A stretch of 64,000 nt of DNA from NCBI GenBank assembly GCA_947345935.1, contig CAMZZN010000007.1, positions 1 through 64,000 on the forward strand, in the 5' to 3' direction. Below, piece after piece: positions 52,341 through 62,012 of the stretch. Position numbers and translations under genes: made by a program. The notes beneath the pieces were generated by a model, which searched no databases, had not been told where the DNA came from, and saw nothing but the letters and a program-made list of their open reading frames with translations. Source of the DNA: an uncultured Ruminococcus sp. Its GTDB lineage: Bacteria > Bacillota > Clostridia > Oscillospirales > Ruminococcaceae. Every line of letters begins with the position of its first letter. Position 1 is the stretch's first letter.

Positions 52341-53769
52341 AAAGTTCAGAAGCCTTAACAGCAGGATCCCGCTTAAATATAAGATATGGATCTATTTTAT
52401 GGTATTCACCATTGCCGTATTCGTGCTGCTCTGGATATTTCAGATCTCTTTTCTTGAAAAGTTCTATGAATCCATAAAGACAAGAGACACCGGCGAATGC
52501 CTGGAGGAAATATCTGAATCTTATGAAAAAATGGAACCGACTCAGTTCGGGAATTATATTGACGATATGGCGTTGAAGCACGATATATGCATAGAAGTAC
52601 TCGACAGATACCGTCGTTCGATCTATTCAAGTGACGTTATCGGAGATTGTCTTATCCACGGCAGGGAAAACAGAACGCAGATCTATATAATAGGTATACT
52701 TGAAAATCCGGACAAGCAAATAAGATACAAAATAAAAAACAGCCGCAGCAACTGCGATATGCTGATCTTCGGCTGTACTCTCGGCAACCCTGATAATCCG
52801 GAGGGGTATATTCTGCTGAATTCTGCTCTTGCGCCTGTCGGGGCAACGGTAGCGATCATCAAGCGTCAGCTTACAGTTATCACGCTATGGCTGGTGATCC
52901 TGGCATTTCTGATCTCGCTTTATCTTTCAAAGAGGATCGCACAGCCTATTACAAATATAACAAAGGCGGCTGAAAATCTTGCCCATGGAGATTTCCGCAC
53001 TAAATTTGACGGCAGAGGCTATCTTGAATCTAAAAAGCTTGCCGATACCCTGACATACGCCGAAAGGGAGCTGTCGAGGGTCGATATGATGCAGCGAGAT
53101 CTTATCGCCAACGTTTCCCACGACCTGAGAACGCCGCTGACTATGCTTAAAGCGTATGCGGAGATGATACGTGATCTGTCGGGGGATAATCCGGTAAAGC
53201 GCAACGAACATCTGGAGATCATCATTAATGAGACCGACCGTCTGGCGCTTCTGGTAAACGATATTCTTGATTTGTCAAAGCTTGAAAGCGGTAAACAGAA
53301 GCCTAATCCCTCGGAATTTGAAATAAAGAGCAAGCTTGGTGAAATAATCGGAAGATTTAAGGGAATTTCCGAAAAAATGGGCTACAGCATTCATTTCACA
53401 TCCGACGGTGAAAAAATGGTATATTGTGATATTGTGAAGATAGAGCAGGTGATCTATAATCTTATTAATAATGCAATTAATTATACCGGCAAGGATAAGC
53501 AGATCTTCGTGCGGCAGATCAATCTTGACGACGGAGTTCTTATCGAAGTTGAGGATACGGGCGACGGTATTGAGGAAGAGAAAATCAAGCTCATTTTTGA
53601 CAAGTATTACCGGTCTGAAAATCATAAGCGTGAGGTAGTGGGAACAGGACTTGGTCTGTCTATTGTAAAGGCGGTGCTGAAAATGCATAATTACGATTAC
53701 GGCGTGAGGTCGACTATCGGCAAGGGATCTGTGTTCTGGTTCAAGATCAGTGAATGGGACAAAAATTAA
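52327..53769 (+). CDS. Sensor histidine kinase
   Basis: This 480-residue kinase has two membrane helices (about 17-37 and 177-198) enclosing a 140-residue extracellular sensor of unknown ligand. A HAMP linker, a HisKA domain with SHDLRTPLTMLKAYAEMI, and a HATPase with NLINNAINYTG, DTGDGIEEE and GTGLGLSIVK follow. The start is TTG 52327 within the regulator gene; no better start is seen. Confidence 0.95.
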   Translation: MKLIKKFRSLNSRIPLKYKIWIYFMVFTIAVFVLLWIFQISFLEKFYESIKTRDTGECLEEISESYEKMEPTQFGNYIDDMALKHDICIEVLDRYRRSIYSSDVIGDCLIHGRENRTQIYIIGILENPDKQIRYKIKNSRSNCDMLIFGCTLGNPDNPEGYILLNSALAPVGATVAIIKRQLTVITLWLVILAFLISLYLSKRIAQPITNITKAAENLAHGDFRTKFDGRGYLESKKLADTLTYAERELSRVDMMQRDLIANVSHDLRTPLTMLKAYAEMIRDLSGDNPVKRNEHLEIIINETDRLALLVNDILDLSKLESGKQKPNPSEFEIKSKLGEIIGRFKGISEKMGYSIHFTSDGEKMVYCDIVKIEQVIYNLINNAINYTGKDKQIFVRQINLDDGVLIEVEDTGDGIEEEKIKLIFDKYYRSENHKREVVGTGLGLSIVKAVLKMHNYDYGVRSTIGKGSVFWFKISEWDKN

Positions 53770-53909
53770 TTTTCAGTTCATAATATATTCATGAAATCAA
53801 CATATATTTGAATTATAATATAATTGCTGAAGGAGAAATCCTGAAGCTGATTTTCATGGTAATTAAGCGTTTAATTATTAAATCCCCAATAATCCCTATA
53901 TCATGGCAG

Positions 53910-53945
53910 ATGAGCTTCCTGAAAAGGAGGCTCGTTTGTTATATA
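53910..53945 (+). terminator. Possible terminator after the kinase or leader hairpin of cca
   Basis: GAGCTTCCT-GAAA-AGGAGGCTC forms a 9-bp stem with one wobble and a GAAA tetraloop, followed by GTTTGTTAT. The T tract is imperfect. The remainder of this 200-base gap is AT-rich. Confidence 0.45.
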
Positions 53946-53969
53946 TTTACAGCGTAAAGGAAGTGCCGC

Positions 53970-55295
53970 ATGAAGATAGATGACAATTGCAGGGGATTTC
54001 TGGAAAAACTGGAGACGGCAGGATTCCAGGCATTCTACGTCGGCGGATGCGTCCGTGATACGGTTATGGGCAGAAGCGTCAGCGATATCGATGTTGCATC
54101 CGATGCGCTTCCGGAGCAGATAATGTCCGTATTTGACGGATACAGAGTAATTCCCACTGGTCTGAAGCATGGTACGGTCACTGTGGTCAGCCGTGGGGTT
54201 CACTTTGAAATAACTACTTTCAGGATTGACGGTGACTATAGCGATTCACGTCATCCGGACAGTGTGACCTTTTCACGGAATATAGCCGACGATTTGGCAC
54301 GGCGTGATTTTACGGTCAATGCCATGGCTATGGATAAGTGTGGGAATATCATTGATCCTTTCGGTGGCGCTGATGACATAAAAAATAAGATCATCCGCTG
54401 CGTAGGGAATCCCGTCAGACGTTTTTCCGAGGACGCTCTCAGAATAATGAGATGCGCTCGTTTTGCGTCCCAGCTTGGATTCAGTGTTGAAAAAGAAACG
54501 ACTGACGCTGCTATTTCAATGAAAGAACGTCTCAACGATATTTCACGTGAGCGCATCCGCACGGAGCTTGATAAGCTTATCTGCGGAAAAAATGCTGTCT
54601 CTGTCCTGTTGGAGTACAGGGAGATCATCGGGGAGATAATTCCGGAAATGCGTCAGTGTTTCGGTTTTGAGCAGCATTCCCGTTATCACAGGTACGATGT
54701 TTACGAGCATATCGTCCGTTCGGTGGGAGCAGTTCCGGAGGATCAGCTTATACTTCGCAGAGCCTTGATGCTCCATGACATAGGCAAGCCTTGCACCTTT
54801 AAGGTCGGCGAGGACGGACACGGTCATTTCAAGGGTCATGCGCAGGCAGGGGAGATCATGGCGAGGAATATTTTTCGCCGTCTGAGGTATGACAATCATA
54901 CAATTGACCTTACTTGTATGCTTATCGCACGGCACAGCGATAAGATCGAAAGCGAAAGACAGATAAAGAGGCTGATCTCGAAAATCGGCACAGAGGCGTT
55001 TGTTATGCTTATGGAAATGAAAAAAGCTGACAACAGCGCTAAAATGGATTTTGTACTTAAAGAGAACGAGCTTTTTGACGAATACATCAGGACGGCACGG
55101 CGTCTGGAGGAGGAGAACAGCTGTATGAGCCTTTCTCAGCTTGCTGTCGGCGGAAGAGATATGCTCTCCCTTGGACTTAGCGGAGCTGCCGTAGGAGCTG
55201 CGCTCAATGAACTTCTGGATCTTGTTATAGACGAGAGCCTGCCTAATGAAAGATCTGTGCTGACAGGCTATATAAAGGGGAAATATAAAAAATAG
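53970..55295 (+). CDS. cca: CCA tRNA nucleotidyltransferase / poly(A) polymerase family
   Basis: This 441-residue enzyme adds CCA to tRNA 3' ends. The nucleotidyltransferase motif is YVGGCVRD with DIDVASDA (residues 23-50), the DRRD-like motif is ARRDFTVNAMA near 111, and an HD-type domain (LMLHDIGKPCTF near 268) is in the C-terminal half, as in the longer bacterial type. AAAGGAAG precedes ATG 53970. A strong terminator follows. Confidence 0.93.
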   Translation: MKIDDNCRGFLEKLETAGFQAFYVGGCVRDTVMGRSVSDIDVASDALPEQIMSVFDGYRVIPTGLKHGTVTVVSRGVHFEITTFRIDGDYSDSRHPDSVTFSRNIADDLARRDFTVNAMAMDKCGNIIDPFGGADDIKNKIIRCVGNPVRRFSEDALRIMRCARFASQLGFSVEKETTDAAISMKERLNDISRERIRTELDKLICGKNAVSVLLEYREIIGEIIPEMRQCFGFEQHSRYHRYDVYEHIVRSVGAVPEDQLILRRALMLHDIGKPCTFKVGEDGHGHFKGHAQAGEIMARNIFRRLRYDNHTIDLTCMLIARHSDKIESERQIKRLISKIGTEAFVMLMEMKKADNSAKMDFVLKENELFDEYIRTARRLEEENSCMSLSQLAVGGRDMLSLGLSGAAVGAALNELLDLVIDESLPNERSVLTGYIKGKYKK

Positions 55296-55299
55296 AAAC

Positions 55300-55344
55300 A
55301 GCCCGAAAGCGGTTAAATAATATCGCTTTCGGGCTTGTTTTTTA
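55300..55344. terminator. Bidirectional terminator between cca and the small broken gene
   Basis: AGCCCGAAAGCG and CGCTTTCGGGCT form a perfect 12-bp stem followed by TGTTTTTTAT on the plus strand. It also lies just past the end of the minus-strand gene at 55342. Confidence 0.88.
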
Positions 55345-55527
55345 TTTGTTTTCTTTTTCGGCAGCTTCTTTTTCTAAAATTTCGTCCAGATCATCTTTTA
55401 CTTCTTTACCGGTAATTTCTTTATAAGCTTCTTTTATACCATTCTTTACAGCCTACTTAATTATGAAATATAATGCTATCAAAACGATTATGGCAGTTCC
55501 TCCGCTTATGCCTAATTCTTCCAGCAT
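55342..55527 (-). pseudogene. Small membrane protein gene interrupted by an in-frame amber codon
   Basis: On the minus strand ATG 55527, behind a perfect AGGAGG, opens a frame of 24 codons (one membrane helix, TAIIVLIALYFIIK), then TAG at 55453-55455, then 36 more in-frame codons (AVKNGIKEAYKEITG and an acidic helix) to TAA at 55342. The joined product would be a typical small single-pass protein, and the codon structure continues unbroken across the TAG. It is either a recent nonsense mutation (for example TGG or AAG to TAG) or read-through. It follows tyrS by 16 bases in the same direction. Confidence 0.75.
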
Positions 55528-55543
55528 GATTCATTCCTCCTGT

Positions 55544-56761
55544 TTACTTCACAATGATCTTCCTGAACGACTTCTTTCCCTTACGGATGATCGTTTCACC
55601 TTCAAGCTTTATCTGAGCCTTGGCGTCGGTGATCTTTTCATCGTTTACGGTGATTCCGCCCTGCTGGACGAGACGGCGTGCTTCTGAAACCGAGGGGGCA
55701 AGTTCTGCCTTTACGAGGAGAGTCAGAAGTCCCATAGCTCCGTCGACGAGGTCGTCTGAGCTGATTTCTGTAGTAGGCATATTGGCGTCTGAGCCGCTTC
55801 CGCCAAAAAGAGCCTTAGCGGCAGTTCTTGCCTTTTCAGCCTCTTCTTCACCGTGAACAAGTTTTGTGAGTTCGTAAGCAAGAAGTTCCTTGGCAGCATT
55901 GAACTGAGCGCCCTCCATGTGCTGTTCCATTTCCTCGATATCCTCAACGAGAACGAAAGTCAGCATTTTCAAGCACTTGATAACATCGGCGTCGGCAACG
56001 TTTCTCCAGTACTGGAAGAACTCGTAGGGCGGTGTCTTTGCAGGATCGAGCCATACTGCGCCCTTTTCAGTTTTGCCCATTTTCTTGCCCTCGGAATTAA
56101 GGAGCAGAGTAATAGTCATAGCGTAGGCGTCCTTACCGAGTTTGCGGCGAATAAGCTCAGTTCCTCCGAGCATATTTGCCCACTGATCGTCTCCGCCGAA
56201 CTGCATATTACAGCCGTATTTTGTGTAAAGCTCCATAAAATCGTAGCTCTGCATTATCATGTAATTGAATTCCAGGAAAGTAAGACCACGTTCCATTCTT
56301 TGCTTGTAGCACTCGTGGCTGAGCATACGGTTCACACTGAAATGTGCTCCGACATCACGGAGAAGCTCGATATAGTTAAGATTCATCAGCCAGTCGGCGT
56401 TGTTCACAACGATAGCCCTATCCTCGGAAAAGTCGATAAATCGGCTCATCTGCTTCTTGAAGCAGTCAACATTGTGCTGAATAGTTTCAGGGGTCATCAT
56501 TTTTCGCATATCGGTTTTTCCGGAGGGATCGCCGATCATAGCTGTTCCGCCGCCGATAAGGACGATCGGTTTGTTTCCAGCCATCTGGAGACGCTTCATG
56601 AGACAAAGAGCCATAAAATGTCCTACATGGAGACTATCGGCAGTGGGGTCAAATCCGATATAAAAAGTAGCCTTTCCGGCATTGATAAGTTCTTCGATCT
56701 CCTTTTCATCAGTCAGCTGAGCAAGCAGACCTCGTCTTTTAAGTTCTTCAAAAGTAGTCAT
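55544..56761 (-). CDS. tyrS: Tyrosyl-tRNA synthetase
   Basis: This 405-residue class I synthetase has [16 protein letters not shown] (HIGH motif, about 33-48), [10 protein letters not shown] and KMGKT (KMSKS loop) near 230, and a C-terminal S4 RNA-binding domain (about 340-400). It charges tRNA-Tyr. No T-box leader is visible, as the epimerase gene ends 11 bases upstream. GGAG precedes the ATG. Confidence 0.97.
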   Translation of the reverse strand: MTTFEELKRRGLLAQLTDEKEIEELINAGKATFYIGFDPTADSLHVGHFMALCLMKRLQMAGNKPIVLIGGGTAMIGDPSGKTDMRKMMTPETIQHNVDCFKKQMSRFIDFSEDRAIVVNNADWLMNLNYIELLRDVGAHFSVNRMLSHECYKQRMERGLTFLEFNYMIMQSYDFMELYTKYGCNMQFGGDDQWANMLGGTELIRRKLGKDAYAMTITLLLNSEGKKMGKTEKGAVWLDPAKTPPYEFFQYWRNVADADVIKCLKMLTFVLVEDIEEMEQHMEGAQFNAAKELLAYELTKLVHGEEEAEKARTAAKALFGGSGSDANMPTTEISSDDLVDGAMGLLTLLVKAELAPSVSEARRLVQQGGITVNDEKITDAKAQIKLEGETIIRKGKKSFRKIIVK

Positions 56762-56772
56762 ATTTTTCTCCT

Positions 56773-57672
56773 TTATAATAAATTTTCTTTTATATACTGT
56801 ATATAATCCTTGCGGATTATCAGTCCGCTGTTATTCTTATACCAGTCATAGGACTGTTTTAAGCCTGTTTCAAGCGGTTTTACGTCAGTCATAACAGATT
56901 CCTGATTTGTAACGTTGAGAACATATTCATAATCCCTGAACGGAAAATAAAGCCGCTGATTTATTTCATCAGATACATACCGTATTTCTGGAGTTTTGCC
57001 AAGTACGCCATAACAAAGCTTTACCCATTCGTTTATGTCAACTGTTTCCGGATTTCCTGCATTGATAATATGGCATTGCGGCTCGGTTTCGGAAATTCTT
57101 TCAATAAGTCTGCAAAGATCTTCGATATCAAAAAACTGAAGCTGCATTTTGCCGTCCTTTGGAATAAAAAAGGGCATATTTTTTTCTGCACATTCAAAAA
57201 CAAATGACTCCCTGTAAAGATTATTCATTTTTCCGTAAAGATACGGAGGACGGATAATATAAGCGTCAGGAACTTTTTTCGTAAGGTATTTTTCCGCATT
57301 TATTTTATTTGTGCCATAGGATTCCCAATGGATATTGAATCCGCATTCCTGTTCTTCCTTAAAAGGTTGTTCAAGTGTTTCAGGATAAACAGCGCTGGAA
57401 CTTATCATTATGTATCTGCCGAAATCTCCGAGAGAATCTGTGAGATCACGTACATCCTCCTCGTTATAGGCTGTAACGTCAATGATAAGATCAAAATAAA
57501 TATTACGCAATGAGCCGCCAAGATCATGACGATCATTATTTATAAGTATGACACCGTCGGACTGGGGGCGTGTATTTCTGTTCAGAACATAAACTTCATG
57601 ACCTTTTGCTGAAAAATATTCAGCGGTATATCTGCTGACAAAAACTGTTCCGCCTGTCACAAGAATTTTCAT
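56773..57672 (-). CDS. NAD-dependent epimerase/dehydratase family protein
   Basis: This 299-residue extended short-chain dehydrogenase has the Rossmann start [17 protein letters not shown] (a divergent TGGxGFIG), SSSAVYPE and a YGTNK active-site Tyr-Lys near residue 130, followed by RPPYLYG. Substrate, probably a nucleotide sugar, cannot be told. AAAGGAA precedes the ATG. It is followed by tyrS on the same strand. Confidence 0.85.
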   Translation of the reverse strand: MKILVTGGTVFVSRYTAEYFSAKGHEVYVLNRNTRPQSDGVILINNDRHDLGGSLRNIYFDLIIDVTAYNEEDVRDLTDSLGDFGRYIMISSSAVYPETLEQPFKEEQECGFNIHWESYGTNKINAEKYLTKKVPDAYIIRPPYLYGKMNNLYRESFVFECAEKNMPFFIPKDGKMQLQFFDIEDLCRLIERISETEPQCHIINAGNPETVDINEWVKLCYGVLGKTPEIRYVSDEINQRLYFPFRDYEYVLNVTNQESVMTDVKPLETGLKQSYDWYKNNSGLIIRKDYIQYIKENLL

Positions 57673-57779
57673 ATGATCGGTTCCTTTCCTTTATTATACG
57701 GCATTGCAGTAGACAATGAAATCGTCGGGCAATTTCATGTATATCACAACCTTTCACATTACATTATGCTGTCCTACCA

Positions 57780-58643
57780 TTAATTATCAGAAATAACTGA
57801 CGGAGCATTTATATAACGGTCAATTTCATTAACCGCCATTTCAATCTGATATTCATTAAGCTCGGCAAGATATTCCTTATCGGCTATAATACGTACTTTA
57901 TGGAGATATTCTTCGCCGGAATAGAGAGTACCGTCATATTTTTTGAGACGTGTGATATGTCTCGTGACCGACTGCTCATGCTTTTATGGACAATGCTGCA
58001 GATACTTGCGGGACTGCTTACAGTTTTCGGGGTGATATTATTTCTGCTCCCCGGTCCATTCCTTATTTACCTTGGTGCGGAAAAATACTTTGCGATTCCG
58101 GTAAAAAAACTCTATAAACGCAGGGATATTGATATTTCCGATGTCGAGAAGTCTTACGATAACGGCAGGCTCCTTACCTATAAAAAATGCGGAATAAATA
58201 TCGGAACAGACTACACCGTGATATACAGCGAAAGAGCAGTCGCTGTTATCAGAAACAGCGATGTAAAGTCCTATAAGTGTCAGCGGAAGAGATGCCATTT
58301 GGCGGTATTTTGATGTAAGATCGGACTTCATGCCATGTTCACCGGGGTTTTCAAAGTGATTTTCCTGAATGTAACAAAGATATTTTTCATGCCACTCCGA
58401 CGATCTTAAATAGCTGTCGTCGAGAAATGCTCCTTTCTCGGATTCAGCCTTAATATCGGCTTTTTTCTCCCGGAAATAGGTATAAACAAAGTATGCGATA
58501 CATACAGCCGACATCGCCGGCGCAAAGACGAATGGAATATCATTCCGTATGAAAAGGAAGAAAAGCGGCGGCAACACTACAGAAAAGATAATGCCGCTTA
58601 TCAGCGTAGATTTAGGATTCGGCGGTTTTTGATTTCGACGCAT
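57780..58643 (-). pseudogene. Membrane protein gene with an inverted internal segment
   Basis: The minus strand opens at ATG 58643 (AGAGG upstream) with a two-helix membrane protein start (residues 1-123). The following 97 codons only look like natural protein on the plus strand (a membrane hairpin, then RRDIDISDVEKSYDNGRLLT and a VIYSERAVAVIRNSDV strand pattern). The minus strand then resumes in the same frame with TRHITRLKKYDGTLYSGEEY, ending at TAA 57780. Turning 57984-58274 round restores one 287-residue frame. The N- and C-terminal pieces are separately recognisable parts of one family. In the present orientation the product stops at 58038 (201 residues). Confidence 0.75.
57981..58277. 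other. Inverted intragenic segment with short inverted ends
   Basis: The borders are CTTTTATGGAC at 57981-57991 and GTCCTATAAG (complement CTTATAGGAC) at 58268-58277, imperfect inverted repeats of about 10 bases. The whole gene is codon-aligned (864 bases), so inversion between these sites keeps the frame on both sides. Confidence 0.65.
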
Positions 58644-58656
58644 TTTATCTTACCTC

Positions 58657-59556
58657 TCAGAAAAAGGAAAGCTGCATATCGCCGTAACCACGTTTGTATG
58701 CAGCGATTATGCTTTTCATTTCGTAAATTATTCCGAAGCGTCCGCATTCTTCGGTAAATATTTTCCACAACTTTCGGAATCTGGGGCTTACGCATTCATA
58801 GCGATTTCCGAAATATTCCGTATAACGCTGCCGGAGACCGCTTCCGGGAAAGCGGCTGTCGAGCTTGTCCAGAAAATATTCACGCTGATTTTCTCTCAGG
58901 GTCACGCCGAAAAAAGGATAGATACACTTTACGCCGCATTCATGGGCATGGCGGACTATAGTACGGATATTTTCTTCCGTATCTTCGATAAACGGCAGTA
59001 CAGGCATCATGGTAATGCCCGTGAAAAGTCCCGCATCAGACATTCTGGCAAGCGCATCGAAGCGTTCCGATGAAACTGAGACATTGGGTTCAAGGATCTT
59101 TGAAAGGTTATCGTCAGCAGCAGTGACCGTCATCTTGCAAAGCACTGGCGAATGTTCGGAAATTTCTTTGTAAACGTCGATATCACGTGTTATCAGTGAA
59201 CTTTTTGTAATTACGGTCACGCCGAAGTTATATGCGCTTATAAGTTCAAGAGCATGACGGGTGAGGAGCTGTTCTTTCTCAAAAGGATTGTACGGGTCGC
59301 TCATCGCTCCGGTACCTATTACCCCTGTCCGCACTTTCCGGCGGAGTTCGTCACGAAGAATAGCGAGGGCGTTTTCCTTTATACATACGGTGTCGAAATC
59401 TTCAATATGATAGCAGTCGCTCCGGCTGTCGCAGTAGATGCAGCCGTGACAGCATCCACGGTAAAGATTCATATTGTATTCATTTCCGAACCAGTCAGAT
59501 GTCCGGTTTTTCTGGAGAATTGTCTTTGCAGAAATACTTTTCAATGTAATCACCAC
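58657..59556 (-). CDS. Radical SAM protein, SPL-like family
   Basis: This 299-residue enzyme has the CxxxCxxC cluster motif CCHGCIYCDSR near residues 35-45 and the TGAMSDPYNPFEK motif of SPL-like (Rv2578c-type) radical SAM proteins. Its substrate is unknown; homologues are often found in Clostridia beside transporters or nucleotide genes. The GTG at 59556 has only a weak site and a TTG at 59547 is possible. It precedes the inverted gene by 13 bases. Confidence 0.88.
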   Translation of the reverse strand: MVITLKSISAKTILQKNRTSDWFGNEYNMNLYRGCCHGCIYCDSRSDCYHIEDFDTVCIKENALAILRDELRRKVRTGVIGTGAMSDPYNPFEKEQLLTRHALELISAYNFGVTVITKSSLITRDIDVYKEISEHSPVLCKMTVTAADDNLSKILEPNVSVSSERFDALARMSDAGLFTGITMMPVLPFIEDTEENIRTIVRHAHECGVKCIYPFFGVTLRENQREYFLDKLDSRFPGSGLRQRYTEYFGNRYECVSPRFRKLWKIFTEECGRFGIIYEMKSIIAAYKRGYGDMQLSFF

Positions 59557-59715
59557 TCGGAAATATAATAATATATTATACCATGGAAGTAAGTTATTGT
59601 CAATATTTTTGTAAAGCTTTAAGTTATCAATGCTGTGATCCTTAACATCAGGCTTGACAAATAAAGGGATATGTGGTAGAATGATAACATTGATATAAAA
59701 CGGAGGTCTGCTTTT

Positions 59716-60360
59716 ATGGCAAAATGTAAAAAATGCGGAAAAGAAATACCAAAGGGCGGTGTATGCAGCTGTACGGATTCTTCTGAAAGTACAGTGAGGG
59801 AGAAAGGTCTAAGGAATATACTGAAAAGAGACAGCATTATCGAATGGGCGGCTGTTATCGTGCTTATTCTTATTCTCGGACTGATTGTTCTTTTGGCTGT
59901 CGGATCTCCGAAACACGCAGCAAAGAGATTTGCAAAGTCGCTTACGAAAGAAAAGGGCGGAAAGACTTATTTTTCATATGTTTATCCCGATGAATACATA
60001 AAAAACATAAATGACGACACTTATGTCGGAAAGCATCCAAGCGTTAAAAGCTGGGATGACGATGTTTCAAACTACAGATCGGTCAAAAAAGAAGAATTCA
60101 GCAATGGTAAGCTTAAAGTTGAAAAAGTAGAAAATACCGGCAGACTCAGCACCGACGCTGTCAATTCGGCTTCAAACTACTTCAAGACAAAATACGGCGT
60201 CCAGAATTATCACTGCACTAAAGGCTATGAATTTAAAATAACCTTTGATAAAGAAGGCAGTGATACTGCTCCGGGTTATACCATATGCGTTGTCAAACTT
60301 AAAAAAGAAGGTTGGAAGGTCATTGAAATGACTCCTGAACAGTTGATTGAGGAATATTGA
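59716..60360 (+). CDS. Zinc-ribbon membrane protein with extracellular domain
   Basis: This 214-residue protein begins with a zinc ribbon (CKKCGKEIPKGGVCSC, residues 4-19), then a linker and one membrane helix (about 43-62). A lysine-rich extracellular alpha/beta domain (70-214) ends in the VVKLKKEGWKVIEM pattern of DUF4878-like folds. Such proteins are probably envelope sensors or lipid-related. GGAGG precedes the ATG. Confidence 0.7.
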   Translation: MAKCKKCGKEIPKGGVCSCTDSSESTVREKGLRNILKRDSIIEWAAVIVLILILGLIVLLAVGSPKHAAKRFAKSLTKEKGGKTYFSYVYPDEYIKNINDDTYVGKHPSVKSWDDDVSNYRSVKKEEFSNGKLKVEKVENTGRLSTDAVNSASNYFKTKYGVQNYHCTKGYEFKITFDKEGSDTAPGYTICVVKLKKEGWKVIEMTPEQLIEEY

Positions 60361-60365
60361 TTGTC

Positions 60366-60398
60366 ATAGTCCGGAGCAAATAAGCTCCGGACTTTTTT
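60366..60398 (+). terminator. Terminator after the zinc-ribbon protein gene
   Basis: AGTCCGGAGC and GCTCCGGACT form a perfect 10-bp stem with an AAATAA loop, followed by TTTTT. Confidence 0.9.
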
Positions 60399-60630
60399 CA
60401 GCACTTTTTTATTTATGAACTCAGGTTCTAAGCGAAAATAAATCGTAGTTTCTACTGCTCTGAGTACGCTTCAATGCATAGATATGTAAAAATTCCCTGA
60501 ATTTTTACAACTGAAATCGTTTTATCAGTAATTTCCTTGCCGCATCAGTTAGTTTTACGGAATATTTAACAAATGTAGTGGCACGACTTTGTTAAAAATG
60601 CTGATTTTAAAAAAATATTCCTTTAAAGGT

Positions 60631-60658
60631 TTGAATTTTAGCAGGAATGTGTTATAAT
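60631..60658 (+). promoter_or_regulatory. Promoter for the ROK-type regulator
   Basis: TTGAAT and TATAAT are 16 bases apart. The rest of the gap from 60399 is AT-rich without gene, other repeat or clear RNA signal. Confidence 0.65.
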
Positions 60659-60732
60659 ATATATGTGTAGTAATCTAATTGATTTACCAAACAGAAATAC
60701 TTATTTTATTAATAGAAAAGGAGTTGTATGAA

Positions 60733-61953
60733 ATGGAAAAAAGAGGCATTAGCAAACTCGATCTGAAAAGGCGCAACAGAATGCAGATTCTTCGTGTTAT
60801 AAGAGAATCGGGTCCCATTTCCAGAGTTGACGTTGCCAGCGCACTTGAAATCACAAGAGCTGCTGTAACGATCATTACAAATGAAATGATCGAAGAAGGC
60901 GTTCTCGTAGAGATCGGTGAAGCGCCTGTTAATACTGAAAAGCTTCAGAAGGGCAGACGAAAGATTCTTATTGACATTAATGTTAACAGCCGCTTTGCAC
61001 TGGGTGCAACTGTAGACGAAAAAGAAGTAAGCGTCGGACTTACAAATCTTAATTCAGAGATCCTTGATAAGGCGAGTATGATTATTGACGAAAGGACAAC
61101 CAGTAAGGATATTATAAATTACATAATCAAAACGTGCAATGAAATGGTAGAAAACAGCTGTCTTACAAAGGATAAGATCCTTGGTCTTGGCGTTGGTGTT
61201 GTTCCTTCAATGTGGGGAAAGCTTAAAATATTCTACAAGGATGGAGTTCTTGACTTTACAAACTTTATAGACAAGCTCTCAGGCGGTCTCGATATTGACA
61301 TCCACTGCGGAAACGCTATCGGACTTATGGCTCTGGCAAGCAATGATTATCGTGTACAGAACGGATATCAGACAAATACTGTATTTATTCATAATGGCAA
61401 TCAAGTGAATCTGGCAATTATCAACAAAAACGAGCTTTCAAGCGATTATTATTCCTATACTTCCATGATCGAAAAGTATATTGTATGTCCGGACGGAAGG
61501 CAGTATGAGGGGTATCCTAACGGTTCGGTAAAGGCTGAACTTTCAAGAACGGCTATGCTTAATGCAGTTTTTGAGATCTATTCAAAGGATAAAACGCCTG
61601 TGCTTTACGAACTCACGGACGGTGATAAAAATAATATTACAGTGGAAAATGTCTTTATGGCGCTGATGAGAGGCGAGGAGCCTGTCAAGTCGCTGGTTGA
61701 CGATATTATTTCCAAGTACACCGTTCTTCTCAATAATTTGGCTATCAGTCATTTTGCAAAGAAGATAGTTCTGCATAATTTCAAACTCAATGAAAAGCAG
61801 TTTGATTACGTAAAGAGAGAGATGATACGCCTGGTCAGCGAGGATATCGCAGACAGAGTTGTGCTCAGTAAGCTTGACGGAAAGAATAATTTCCTTGGCG
61901 GATGTTCGCTTATCATTCAGGATAACTTCTTTATCAAAGGCGGAATGCATTAA
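60733..61953 (+). CDS. ROK-type (NagC/XylR) transcriptional regulator, divergent kinase part
   Basis: This 406-residue protein has an N-terminal winged helix (residues about 12-75; ISRVDVASALEITRAAVTII) and a ROK/actin-like fold with GATVDEKEVSVGLTNLN and GLGVGVVP. The CxCGxxGC zinc motif and DxGxT phosphate loop of active ROK kinases are missing. It is therefore likely a sugar-sensing repressor rather than a kinase. ATG 60733 follows AAAAGGAG. Confidence 0.8.
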   Translation: MEKRGISKLDLKRRNRMQILRVIRESGPISRVDVASALEITRAAVTIITNEMIEEGVLVEIGEAPVNTEKLQKGRRKILIDINVNSRFALGATVDEKEVSVGLTNLNSEILDKASMIIDERTTSKDIINYIIKTCNEMVENSCLTKDKILGLGVGVVPSMWGKLKIFYKDGVLDFTNFIDKLSGGLDIDIHCGNAIGLMALASNDYRVQNGYQTNTVFIHNGNQVNLAIINKNELSSDYYSYTSMIEKYIVCPDGRQYEGYPNGSVKAELSRTAMLNAVFEIYSKDKTPVLYELTDGDKNNITVENVFMALMRGEEPVKSLVDDIISKYTVLLNNLAISHFAKKIVLHNFKLNEKQFDYVKREMIRLVSEDIADRVVLSKLDGKNNFLGGCSLIIQDNFFIKGGMH

Positions 61954-61964
61954 GTCATGAAAAT

Positions 61965-62006
61965 CGGAACAGGGAATGCAGTGATGCATTCCCTGTTCCG
62001 ACTTAT
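61965..62006. terminator. Bidirectional terminator between ROK and VanZ genes
   Basis: CGGAACAGGGAATGCA and its exact complement form a 16-bp stem with a GTGA loop. The minus side continues with ATTTTC, the plus side with ACTTATG, so it is better suited to the VanZ gene. Confidence 0.8.
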
Positions 62007-62012
62007 GTAAAT

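Noticed and set aside
8714-55455. Genome-wide amber recoding, suggested by two TAG codons followed by coding-like sequence
   Set aside because: TAG is used as an ordinary terminal stop at 5220-5222, 7135-7137 and 9764-9766, and no tRNA with anticodon CUA is in the window.
56762-56772. T-box leader for tyrS
   Set aside because: Only 11 bases separate tyrS from the upstream gene, so there is no room for one; none was seen before the epimerase gene either.
57900-58313. Plus-strand open frame as an independent gene
   Set aside because: It has no ribosome site and its first 20 codons are complementary to a convincing minus-strand protein end. Only codons from about 57984 look natural, which fits an inverted segment better.
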